Positions 21,701 through 33,388 of a stretch of DNA of 64,000 bases are shown piece by piece. A program made the position numbers and the translations under genes. The notes beneath the pieces are model-generated. The model searched no databases, was not told where the DNA came from, and saw nothing but the letters and a program-made list of their open reading frames with translations. Source of the DNA: Mesostigma viride (lineage: Eukaryota; Streptophyta; Mesostigmatophyceae; Mesostigmatales; Mesostigmataceae); contig RPFO01000225.1 of the NCBI GenBank assembly GCA_009746045.1, positions 1,696,454 through 1,760,453 on the forward strand. Reading direction: 5' to 3'. The number at the start of each line of letters is the position of its first letter. The first letter of the stretch is position 1.

Positions 21701-24700
21701 ACGCACTCATCCTGCCCCAACCTGGGTGCTTGTGCCGGTGCCGTCGGTACACCGGCTCCTGCTTGTGCCGCTGTGCATGTCCCCCGTGCCCATCATGCGC
21801 CGCCCCCCTCGTGGAACCAGGCCATCCAAGCAGGCAAGCAGGGCGGCGAGGAGGGCGAGAAGAGCCTGGGGGAGCAGCTGAGCGATGCACGCGCAGGCAT
21901 GGCGGCGGCGCAGGGCGATCAGCAGCGGTGGGCGCTGCAGCGGTCGCACGCCGCCAAGGAGCTGGCGGCCAAGCGCGCGCAGGCGGCCGCTAAGGAGAAG
22001 GAGGCGGGGGCCGCAGAGCAGGAGGTGCGCAAGCTGCAGGGCGAGGTGGACGCGGCGACGGCGGCGCTGGGCGCACTTGCGTTTGATCCCGCGCACTATG
22101 CGCAGCTGGAACAGGTGGGTGCCTTCAGCGCAGCGGGAGAAGGTGGGTAGATATGCCTTGCTGTTGCCATCTTGCTGCTCCCTGGTGGGCGCATCAGGCC
22201 ATTACCCTGCCCCCACCAACTGCTGGGCATCTTGTCTGGGATGGTAATGAACCTGTCCGTGAACACCAGCCAAGGGTGGCAACTGCCAAGCCAAGCTAGC
22301 GGGGGTGCTGTGTGAGGCATGCCGGCAGAAGGAGAGTACAGCCACGCAGGAGTTTGTGCCCTTGAATTCGCACCGCTGGCTGGGATGGCAGGCATGCTAG
22401 TTAGAAGCCTACCCTCACACCGTGGCTGTGGCATGTGCGTGCATGCGGCCTGCCCCATCCGGTGCCCCACTTGCAGGAGCGTGTGGCGGAGGCAGCGCTG
22501 GTGCGCGGCGCGCAGGATCGCTTTGACAAGCTGTCAGCCGAGTTCCCGCGCGGCTTGCACTTCCAGTACAGCGACCCGTACCCGGGCTTTGATCGCGCCC
22601 GTGTCAAGGGGCTGGTCGCCTCGCTCATTACCGTCAAGGACCCAGCTACCAGCACCGCACTCGAGGTGGGTGACGTGCGCCAGGCAGCCAGCTGATGCTG
22701 TGACTCCTGAGCTTATGCGTGTGTTTGTTCATGCACTGTCAAAGCCAAAAGTTGTGTGGGCGCATGGTGTGCTTCTTATGGCTGGTTGTATTGGTATGTC
22801 AACCGTGTGCGGCAGCCGTCCCATGGAAGTGTGGTCACCTTATTAGGGTACCTTCCTGACTGCCATTGACCCGTCTCACCTGCAGGTATGCAGTGGGCCA
22901 TGTGCCCGTTGCCTTCCTGTCAAACCTCCTAACCTTCGGCCATGGCTTACGTCCCCCCCCCTCCTTGCTGCCCCCCCCAGGTGACGGCGGGCGGCCGGCT
23001 GTACAACGTGGTGGTGGACAGCGACCAGACGGGCAAGGATCTGCTGCAGAAGGGGAAGCTCAAATCGCGCGTGACCATCATCCCACTAAACAAGATCAGC
23101 GCGAACAGTGTGCCAGCCGACAAGATGCAGGCCGCACACCAGCTGGTGCGTGCAGGAACATTGCCACCACCTGGCCTTCCACTCCCTAGTGGCTGGGTCC
23201 AGAGCAGGGGCTGTGTGGTCAAGGGCGTGCGCACCAATGCACGCCCAAATGCTTACTCGTTGCCCCACGAGCAGTTCAAACTTTCGGAGGCTGGACTGAA
23301 ACGTTGTGTGGCATAGTGCTGGGCGCATGCCGTGCATAGGGATGCCCTGTTCCCCCCTTATTCGCGCGCGCTGACGCGCCTGGTCGGTGCCCTGTTGGGG
23401 CGAATGCACAACACGTGCGTGTCTCACCTGTGCACCCTCTGCCTGCTGCCCATCGCTATGTTGTGTGCACTGCAGGTGGGCCCCGAGCGCGCGAAACTGG
23501 CGCTCTCCCTCGTGGGCTACGACGCGGAGATCAAGGTGAGCGGCCACGCCTGATGCCGTGTGCGCCAGCGAGGATGCTGAGGCAGTCAGTTTTGTGGTGG
23601 CGCGAGAGAAGCATGCAACCGCTGGGATGAGGTGCTTGCTTGCCTCCATGATGGCTCGCGTAAAGGCCACTTGGGTTGCACGGCAAGGCTGAGTGGGACG
23701 GAATGCATAGCAGGGAGCACTTTCCAACGCAAGTTGCTTGCAGTACCATTCAAGGGAGGCCATGAAGTGGCTGATTTGTGTTTGGCTGACCCTTTCTCTC
23801 CGTTGCTGCATGCACTGCACTCCCTTGCACGTGACACCTGGCTTGCGTGCACTCCTTGTGGGCGGCACACAGAAAGCGATGGAGTTTGTCTTTGGCTCCA
23901 CTATCGTCTGCCAGGACTCGGACACTGCCCGCAAGGTACGCGACATGCCGCGCGCTATGCCTGCCCACCAGCCTTCCGTCGCTAGCTTGAGCCTAGCAAT
24001 CTCTGGGCGTATCTCGCTCACTCTGTGAACCATATGGGGCTGATGAGCTGTGGAGTGCACCTGTACTTGAACGGGACACTGCCTCTCGTGGCACGCCGAA
24101 ACAGGTGCTGCAGCTCTGACGTGCTTGCTGTGCCTTCTTGGTACCCGTGCAGGCACGCCATGCAGTACAGGGAAGCTAGGTGTGCAGGCGGTGCAGGCAG
24201 GCCAAGCTGGTTTCCGATACCTTAACCGTAATGTGGATGATTACCGTGATGTGTCGCCTTCTTGTCTCAGCAATTACATTGCCACTGCTTGGTGCCACTT
24301 GCCGGGACTTTTGCTGTTTGCGCGCCCAGGTGGCTTTTGACCGCAACGTGATGGCGCACTGCGTCACGCTCGATGGTGACCTGTTCAACCCGCAGGGCAC
24401 GCTGACAGGAGGATCTCGCAGGTATGCGCAGGGATTTCCTAGTTCTCATCGCCAAGTGTGAGGAATGGGGACGTTCTTGAGTGTCATTCTATAGCCTTGG
24501 TTTGGAGCTAGCAATTACGACTGCAATCGTGGCACCCATCCAACCTGTCTTTTCCCCTGCATTCATTCATCTTTTTCATAACTTGCATCGTTACAATCCA
24601 AAAACTTCTGGTGGATGAAAGATTCTGCAGGGCATGCAGGGTTACCTTTTTTGTCACAGCTTGTAAAAGCAGCCGGGATATCTTTGCAACACTTGAGTTC

Positions 24701-27700
24701 TCAGCACTTGTTGCCGGTGACCGTGCCAGCACAGATATGGCTGTCTGTGTGAGAATTAGGCAAGGCCAGACGAGAAATTAGGAGGGGAGAAGAGAGCATG
24801 GTGGCAGCCAGGAAGACGGTGCGTGGGCCATGGCGTGGCCGCAATGCCAGCCTCAGATATAGTAAACATGCAAGCCCCATCCAGGTCACCCAACGGCTGC
24901 TTCTCTGCCCACGCTGACACCCACGTACACCCACTACAGCCCGTTGTTGTGCTTGTGGCGCGGCGTGCTCAAGACTCGCCATCATCCCCTGCCCCGCTCT
25001 CTGCCTGTTCCCTCCCCCTACCTGTGGTATCGCAGCCAGCAGTCATCGGTGCTGGCGCTGCTCCACGAGCTCAACGAGGCAGAGGCCACGCTGCGGCATC
25101 ACCAGGCGCGGCTCGACGCCATCGTGAAGCAGGTGGGTGAGGCCATTCAACATGCGGGGGTGGGCGCCGGCGCGCTGTAGCACTCTCGCAGGCGTCGCCT
25201 GTCCTGCATGGCAGGCAGGAGGGGGATGGGAGTGGGCACGGTTCTGGGGTGTATGGTGTTGCTGCCATGGGCCAGCCCCGAGGAACCTTGCACCCCTAGC
25301 CAGCGGTTGGCCAGTCTGGACTCGTGGATATAGCAGGCAGGGAGGCAGCAAGGATAGTTCTTTTCCGCCGGTGTCTCCCCTGGACAAAATACCTTATACT
25401 CGAGATGATAGTGTGCTGCTGGCCCCTTCTATAGATATCGCTATGTTCTTAGGGTGCTGGGAACCCAATGCATGATGGGCCACTGGCATGTATACTGGCG
25501 TCCTAGTTCACACACACTGACTGCACGATCCTGTCCCTATGCGACGCAAAGACATGGCCACGCATGCATGCATGTTGATTGATGGTTACAACCTCAAGCT
25601 AAGGAAACCCATCCCCTGTGTGTTCCCCCTACCGGCGGTGCAGCTGGCGGGGCTGACCAAGGGCGAGAAGGAGTTCAAGAAGCTGTCCTCGGCGGTGGAG
25701 TTGGCGCGCCACCGGCTGGACCTGCTCACGCAGCGGCTGCAGCAGGGGGAGCATCACCAGGTGGGTACCATGCCTAGTAGTGCCGCACCGCCGAGGTGTA
25801 CAGGCATTGTGTGGGGGCGCTTGACACAGCTGAGTGCGACCTCGCATGTGTCAGTCCATGAGAGGGTAGGGCGCCTGGGAGATGCCTCATCACTTGCTGC
25901 CCCAACTGCTGGCTACTATTCTTGTGGGCTGTGTGGTTTTCCTATGTCTAGTGATGCAAGCTCCTTTAGGAAAGCGGCTAGGAATGCGGTTAGGAAAGCC
26001 ATCTGGACAGCGCATCCCCCAATTCAACCTTCGTCCGGCCTTGTAGAATAACCCATGGCAAGCCATGTTGGTATCTTCTTGAATGTGCAGCACTGCTGGT
26101 GTTGGCAGCTTGACTATTGGGACCAATGCCAGTGAAGCAACGATGTGGCTTTCCGCGCCAGCCTCAGTCTCTCCACAACAGTGTTGCTGTGTGGCAACCT
26201 GGTCGCTTGGTCTCATTCCACCCCCCAAGGCCCCCGCCCCCACACCCCACCACACCACACCACACCACTGGTTCAGCTGCGTGAGGCCATCGCTGCGCTG
26301 GAGGCCAGCCTGCAGGAGGCCACGGACAAGGGCGCAGAGGCGGTGGCGCGCTGCGAGCAGTTGAAGGGAGACGCGGCGCGCATCGAGGCCAGCATGGCCA
26401 ACTACGCGGCCGAGAGGGAGAAGAGGCTGGAGCAGGCAGCCGCCAAGGCCAAGGCGGCGCGCGTGGCGCTCAAGGAGGCCAAGGAGAGCATCAAGGTGAG
26501 GGGGGAGGGGGGGGGAAGGGAGGCACCTACGCTGGGATGGAGCGCCCTGTCTGTGCCTGCTGCAGAGCTTGGGATGGTTAGGGCAAGAGCAACACGTTGC
26601 CCACATCACACTCCGATGAGCTTTCCTGGTGCTTGTTGTGCCGTCCTGGAACCATTGGCATGGAGAGATGCATGCTTGGCATCTGGGAAGGATCGGCTCG
26701 CGTGTGGTAGGGCTTATGCAACGATCTACAATGTCCATGTCCGGTCATCTTAGAACTAAGGTTTACTCAGTGTCGCATGGCAAAGATCGCCTAGCGATAA
26801 TTCCTTTCTTTTGGCTACGCTCTTGGTATGAATGTGTGGCCTGGCACCCAACTTCTTGTGGATGTGACTTGCTGAATGGCACCACATCTGCCCATGTGCT
26901 GCATCACCAATGTCCGTGCTTCCCTGTCCCGCATCACCTTTCCTCGCTTGCGCCTTCGCATCGGCCAACCTGTTCCGTCCCCAGGCGGCGGAGTCGGGCG
27001 CGCAAAAGCTGGCGCTGGAGGTGGAGGTGCTGCAGGCGGAGCGCGCGGGGCTGGACGAGAGTGTGGCGGCGGCAGAAGCGGCGCTCGCAAAGCTGGCGGA
27101 AGAGGAGCGCGCGCTCACCGAGAAGGTGGGCTAAAGGGGGGGAGAGTATGCAGGGCACAATTGTGGAGGGGGGGGGGGCAGCAGAAAGAGGGCGTTGGAG
27201 CCAGGTTGGGGGGCGTTCAGCCTGGATGGTTGCAATGGTGACAGACGTCATGCCATGATGTGCGGCATGTTCTTGATGGCAGCAGGACCCTGCAGTACTC
27301 TGCAGCAAAAAGCTGTGGCAGGCCACTGCTGCGGTCTTGAATGCTTGTTCTGATAGTGGCTAGACATGCATCAGAACTGGAGCCACCCTTCAGGGTTGCA
27401 TTGTCTCACTACAAGTAGGTAAAATGCTTGCATCTTTATTCCATGCCGTTTCCTCCCTCTTCTTCCCCTGGTGTGCTTATACCCCCACCCCCCTCTCCTC
27501 GACAGGTGACGGCCACCAGTGTGGCGTATGACAGTGCCAAGGCGGAGCTGGACGCAGTCACGGCGCGCCTCAAGGAGTGCGACGCCGAGGTGGCCGCGCT
27601 CACCAAGGCCAAGGGCAAGCTGGGCAAGCGCATCACCGACCTCAACCTCGATGCCAAGAAGGTGGAGCACAAGGTGAGCACGGTGCAGACAGGGGGGGTG

Positions 27701-30700
27701 GGGGGGGGGGGGGGTCGCGTCCTGCTCCGGCTTGGGTCTTACTGGGCCCATGCGCTTGTGGCGTGCACCGTGTGGCCCAGCACGCTTTGAACACAGGGCT
27801 GTCAGACAGCAAGGGGGCTAGTTATTGGTGAACCAACGAACACTCACCCAGCAAGAGCGACTGTACAGATTCCACTGGGGAGGATGTTAAGGCCAAGGGG
27901 GCTTGAAAGTGTCTGCGCTGACGTGGTCGGCCTAGGTGGGCCTATCTTGTCGCCGGCCACTTGTAACAGTTGGCGAGAGACCGGACTACGGCAGAGAAAA
28001 AACACATTTTGGCGAATTAATTGATTTTTTGGGTTGCGGGTAGCATATTTTGGTCCGTGCCGCTCGAATATGGACAATTCCTGGGACGTGACATGCAGAT
28101 TCTGGGTGCCCTCATCAAGATCTATCGATTGCACTACTAAAACTTTTGTTTGGACCCTCCAACAAGCTACTTGGTCTGTCTTAGCTTTGGCCCATTTGAT
28201 GCTTAAGTATCAGCTTACAGCCATTTTTACCTGTCTTGTAGGCCTACTATCGCTCAACTGAAAACGGACTTTCCGGAATCTAAGGTATGATCCAGGATCC
28301 TCTCGCGGAGATCTGTCGATTTGCGCTACTCGAAATAAAATTCAAACTTGAATTTTGAGCCCCAGTCTACGATAGTAGTCCGGTCTCTCGCCAAGTGTTT
28401 CATATGCAAGTTCTGCCCGTTCGTGTCATGCCTGCGCGGCCCCATCCTGTCGCGCCATCTCGTGCACGCCTCCCACCCATCGGGTGCTTGCGGCACGTGC
28501 AAGCTCAGTCCCACCTGGGTTGGTGTCCCCCACTCGCTGGTGTTCGCCTATGCCCGTAACACACGTGTGTGTGTGTGTGTGTGTGCGTCGTGCCCCCTGC
28601 GAGTGCCCTCAGCTGAAGAAGATGGAGGCGGACCAGCGACAGTCCTCGCTCGTGGTGGCGCGCCTGCTGGAGGAGCACCCCTGGATCCCCTCGGAGCGCC
28701 CGCTGTTCGGCAAGCCAGGCAGCGACTATGACTTCAACGCACGCTCACCCGAGGAGTCGCGCGCGCAGCTGGAGGAGGCCACCAAGCAGCAGGAGAGGTG
28801 AGCGCCTGCCCATGCACACAAGGATTGCCTGCTGCCACCCAGGGATCGGCGCCCTGCAAAGGCTAGACAACCCAATGCATTCTATTTTCATTTGGCCCTA
28901 CGGACTGATATTGCCAATCGACAAACATCCAGGTTACTACCACAGAGGTTTGGACTCTACCTCCTTGCCCGCGCTTCCCTACGTGACTGCATGTCCCTTT
29001 TGCATGTCACGGGATGGAGAGCTTGCTTGTGCACGTCATCCTCCGCGATCCCTCCCACGGCCCTGGATCTGCCCATTCTCAGCTCCTCAACTTCCCATGC
29101 ATTTGCCATATGCTTGTGCCTCCCCTTGCCCCATGTGTGGTGTGTGCGTCCCCCCCCCCCTGGCCGTGTTCGCGTGGGCGGCGTGCGCACCTTTCCCCCC
29201 ACCCCCACCCCCAGCCTGTCCAAGCGCGTGAACAAGCGCGTGATGAGCATGTTTGACAAGGCGGAGCAGGAGGCGCAAGACCTCATGGCCAAGAAGAACA
29301 CGGTGCTGGTGCGTGGGGGGTGGGGGCCAATTCGAGGTGATGGCGCATGGGGGCTGGAGTAGGGGGGGACGCTAGGGAGGTTGGGTGGGGGCCCAACCCA
29401 TGCGGCTCAGCGCAAGGCGGTGCCCCAGACCCTTGTGGTGGCCATGACGGCACGTTATCAACCGTTATGTATCACCTTTGCATCGCGTCCACAATGTCGG
29501 CATGCTCTGCGTGCAGGGGGGCGTTGGCAGGACCATGGCAAGCGAAGGGGAAAGTGTGCATCCCCACAAGGGCCCGAGAGGGTTACCACCACAATGATGG
29601 ATTATTGGCAAACTATTGTAGGGCTACTCCCCCTGCAAGGGCACGGCTACCCCTTTGCCTTACAGCTGATATGAGGGGCTAAAGCGGATTGACGGGCAAT
29701 GCTGGGCAGCCAGTTATTTTTGCTTGGGTTCGTTACTGGCTTGCAGGTAGAGTGGAAAGGCAGGCAGAGCTACGCGCGAAGTCTTGCTTGTGCACTAGTT
29801 TCGACATTGATGGTGCCACCACCACTCCGCCATTCCATACCCTCTTTGAGGTGGTTAGCAGAACCCCTGCTGCTGCCGGGTCACGCCATCCTTCTCCACG
29901 TGTCTGTGTGTGTGTCTGTGTGTATCTCCCTGTGTGTGGCATGCGCAGCGCGACAAGCGCAAGATCGAGGAGGTGATCAACGAGCTGGACGAGAAGAAGC
30001 GCGAGGCGCTGCAGCGCACGTGGGAGAAGGTCAATCGGTGCGTGCGCGCACACGGCACACGGGACGCCACATGCTGTGCAGCCTAGCGGCCACTTTGCAC
30101 TGCTGTCAATAGAGATGTGCGGATGCGCATTGTTCCTCATGGGAAAGCCATGCATGGGCCTCATATGCTACACTCCCCTTAACACCAAGTGCTCACTCCT
30201 ATCTTGTGCCGGTGCCATGTGGGCGCGCATTTGCCTCCTCCACCGATCCCCCCCACCCCACCCACCCACCCATCCCACCCCCACCCACCCACCCACCCAC
30301 CCACACACAAACGCACACCCATGCCCCCACGCATGCAATTGCAGTGACTTTGGCTCCATCTTCTCTACCCTGCTGCCCGGCACTAGCGCCAAGCTGGAGC
30401 CCGAGGCCGGCAAGAGCTTCCTGGACGGGCTGGAGGTCAAGGTGGCCTTTGGCACTGTCTGGAAGCAGTCGCTCACCGAGCTGAGTGGGGGCCAGCGCTC
30501 GCTGCTGGCGCTGTCCCTCATCCTGGCGCTGCTGCTCTTCAAGCCGGCGCCGCTGTACATTCTCGATGAGGTAACAAACCGCCTGCCCCCTTGTGCCCCC
30601 TTGTGTCTTCGTCAAGCCTTTCAGCGTCGTCATCCTGATGCCAACGTTACCTGGCTGCATGTCGCTGCCCTGCCTCCCCCACCCTTTTTGCTGCCCCCCC

Positions 30701-31546
30701 TGGCCGCCCTCACCCTACCCACCGCTTGTCTTTCACCATGGCCGCAGGTGGACGCCGCGCTGGACCTCAGCCACACGCAGAACATCGGGCGCATGATCAA
30801 GGCCCACTTCCCCTTCTCGCAGGTGGGATGCATGCGCCGCGAATGTATGCTTGGCTGCCTCACATGGCACGTACTGTGCGGGGGCTTGTGCAGTGGCCAG
30901 GAGACGTTGCCTTAGTGTGGAGCCATGCTGCGGTGTACCAGCAGAAGCATGGGCTGGGCGATGCCAGCCTGTGTTATCGCATATGAGAGGGCGTGTTGCG
31001 GGCTGTTACTGGGGTTCATGACGAGGCGTTTTTCATTGGAGCAATTCCACACATAGGGACCAGCTCTAGTTTGCAAGGGTGGCCACCAAGTCCAGCTGAT
31101 GTAATGCATTATGGGATAAGCTGGCCAGATGTGAGCGGAACCGCGTGGCAAACCACCAAGTTGCACTAAGTTGTGTACATGAGCCGTTTTGCATGGCTTT
31201 ATCGCAACCTACTTTATGAGCCCATTCCTTTCTTTCATGCCCCACTTCCATCTCCAGACGGTAGGATTGTAACACCCCCAGTCAAGCCCCAGTGGCGAGT
31301 CTTTGCATGGGGTGCTGACGCCGACGTACGTGCTGTTTTGGCTGGTGAGCCATGTGGCCTGTTCCTCCATCTGCACGGTGCCCCTCCCCCCAGTTTGTGG
31401 TCGTCTCCCTCAAGGAGGGCATGTTCAACAACGCCAATGTCATCTACCGCACCAAGTTCATCGACGGAATCTCCACCGTCACGCGCACGGTGCCCTCGGC
31501 AAAGGACAAGGACAAGCAGCCCGCCGTCTCCAAGGTGGCCAGGTGA
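18723..31546 (+). CDS. SMC2: SMC2, condensin core ATPase subunit
   Basis: Pairs with SMC4 in condensin, which compacts chromosomes by ATP-driven loop extrusion. Exons: 18723-18890, 19015-19164, 19280-19552, 19783-19923, 20488-20754, 21146-21289, 21821-22114, 22477-22665, 22981-23145, 23476-23535, 23873-23935, 24330-24421, 25036-25132, 25644-25760, 26277-26495, 26985-27125, 27506-27673, 28613-28797, 29215-29308, 29949-30037, 30345-30570, 30748-30822, 31394-31546; all GT-AG and in phase, about 1,189 residues, the usual family length. N-terminus [15 protein letters not shown]; Walker A GLNGSGKS (32-39); two long Ala/Glu/Lys-rich coiled coils; hinge from about 490 to 700 ([36 protein letters not shown]); signature LSGGQ (1085-1089); Walker B LYILDE (1109-1114). 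[11 protein letters not shown] separates it from other SMCs. The coil between exons 6 and 7 is short, so a small exon may be missed there. The stop at 31544 may be intronic (see 32085). Confidence 0.97.
28565..28584. repeat. (GT)n microsatellite
   Basis: About ten GT units in intron 17 of SMC2, just before the exon 18 acceptor. Another GT-rich stretch precedes the exon 20 acceptor near 29904-29938. Confidence 0.9.
30242..30303. repeat. (CCCA)n-type microsatellite
   Basis: CACCC/ACCC repeats directly before the exon 21 acceptor of SMC2, serving as a C-rich pyrimidine-like tract. The opposite strand is G-rich. Confidence 0.85.
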
Positions 31547-32084
31547 GGGCGGGGGGCGCAACATGGCCAGCTTACCTTGGGGTGTTGTGCGGGCATTTGC
31601 TGTCAAATCAGCTGCCTGTGCTCTCTCAGTGCAAGAATCTTCATTTATCGCGTGCGGGAGGCCAAGAGGACGACGGTTACAAGCATAATGGCTGGCCGGC
31701 AGGAAACAGAAAAGTGGTCATAACAACACGCTCGCTGACGTGTTTCCACTAACCTTTCATATATTTGCTGGTAGACATCAAGACTTGGAGCCTGGCTGTT
31801 AATTCATGCAGTCCTGTTTTGTCTCGGCCACGGTGTTTATAACCGCTTAAGTTGTCTTTGGTTAACCGTTTACTACAGGAGGAGCTGTATATTCCTTAAT
31901 TAATCCTCGGATAAGGTAGACAACTACAGTAGCTATTAGTGGAAGGGCTGCATAGACCATGGTTGGTTAAGCTCATGTTTCGCGTATCCATAGCCGTGTG
32001 GGATGCTCATGCTGCGTTCCTCTTACCCTACTTGACTCAGCTTTAACAAAGTCTTCCTTGGCATCCTTGTCGTGTTCATTGCAG

Positions 32085-32127
32085 GCAACACGCCTCACAG
32101 AAGGAGAACCAAGTCCCGCTTAATTGA
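32085..32127 (+). CDS. SMC2: Candidate last exon of SMC2
   Basis: The apparent SMC2 stop TGA at 31544 is created by the donor-like AG/GTGAGG at 31542/31543, exactly as at the exon 18 donor, where the gene clearly continues. A good acceptor (pyrimidine-rich, ending TTGCAG) at 32084 restores the phase and adds RQHASQKENQVPLN and a stop. The intron would be 542 bp, normal for this gene. The tail contains a KEN sequence. Without transcript data the 31544 stop remains possible. Confidence 0.45.
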
Positions 32128-32741
32128 GGGTCTACGCCCCCTCATGTCTAAAAGTTAGCAAGAAGTAGTCAAAATCGTGCGGGAATGCCTTAGCCAAAAT
32201 GTGGCCTGCAGAAGGCCTCCGTCTTATTTCAACCAGAAACTAACAAATAGTTGGCTACACAGCCTGGTATGTCTTTCAGTTCTTACAAGGGCTGGGCAGC
32301 GATGAGTGGTGGCCGTCTGCGCTCCAATCTCTGGCCGGGACCTGCGCGGCCAGGGCCTTGGTTTGGGCGGTGATGGCGTTCAGCTTCTTGACGATCGAGC
32401 TAAACCAAAAGTGATGCAAAGCTCAAGCATGCATGCTGAACCTGGCATGCAAACTTGAGTCGTTTGCTGCATGGGCGCGGACGTGCCCGCGGGGATCGAA
32501 GGCGCTAGCGGCTGTTGCATCATGATGATTGTGTGCCCATGAGTATTCATTCATTCGTATTTACATGCATCCGTTGGTACTAGTATGCAGACTGGACACT
32601 GTCAGTTTTTAGTGTCTTTACGCTCACAGGGTACCGGCTTCTGAATAGGTACCTTTCATCGACTGTTTAAATTGATACATGAGCAAGAAGGAAGCACGGG
32701 ACCCCCCCCGTCCGGCTTCTCTTGTTACCTTTGAAAGGCAG
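32128..32741. other. Intergenic region after SMC2
   Basis: No gene recognised. The opposite-strand and short plus ORFs have no domain features. I did not find a TGTAA motif close behind either possible SMC2 stop. Confidence 0.5.
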
Positions 32742-33119
32742 GCTGTCGCGTTTGCGTGCCATTATGTCCTAGACTATAACTTGGAAGACATATCCACAGC
32801 AATAGCTAGAGCACGCATGTGTGTGATCCACTATATCAGCCACAAGCGTGGTAGAGCTGGGTACTAGCATCCGGCGCGGCGACTCACACCGGCCGGTACC
32901 CAGACTTTTTAATTAAAGCCAAACGGCTACCGCGGAACCAAACCAACGGAACTGAACCGGACGTAGATGATTCGGTGATGCAGCCGTTTCTCGAGTGCGC
33001 GGATGGAAATATGATCATGGATGTGACAGCTGTCGCGTTTGCGTGCCATTATGTCCTAGACTATTACTTGAAAGACATATCCACAGCAATAGAGCACTCA
33101 TGTGTGTGATCTACTATAT
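32742..33119. repeat. Dispersed 90-bp repeat, copies 1 and 2
   Basis: 32742-32836 and 33030-33119 share CTGTCGCGTTTGCGTGCC, a CATATCCACAGCAATAG block and an ending in CTATAT; a third copy is at 38632-38720. Sequence between and before the copies (CCGGCGCGGCG near 32870, GAGTGCGCGGATG near 32994) has relatives at 39629-39795, so a short mobile family with several fragments is likely. No ORF of note. Confidence 0.75.
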
Positions 33120-33216
33120 CCCCCCCACTTTTTTTAGCTCGAAACTGGAAGATCCAAAAAGTCAAAAAGAGGATCACACAGGGGGAAAAAATTCCCATTG
33201 CAGCAGGACCACACAT

Positions 33217-33388
33217 GCTTTTCAAATAGGCTAAGCAATAACCTCTTCAGTGCTTTTCAAATAGGCTAAGCAATAACCTCTTCAGTGCTTTTTCAAGGAT
33301 AAGCATAATCCTCTAGTCATGGCTTTTTCAAGGATAAGCCTCATCCTCTTCAGTGCTTCTCAAATAGGCTAAGCAAGAACCTCTTCAC
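33217..33388. repeat. Five-unit 35-bp tandem repeat
   Basis: Units begin GCTTTTCAAATAGGCTAAGC or the variant GCTTTTTCAAGGATAAGC and end in CCTCTTCAGT or similar. The variant type recurs as two units at 37057-37115, 3.7 kb away. Confidence 0.8.
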
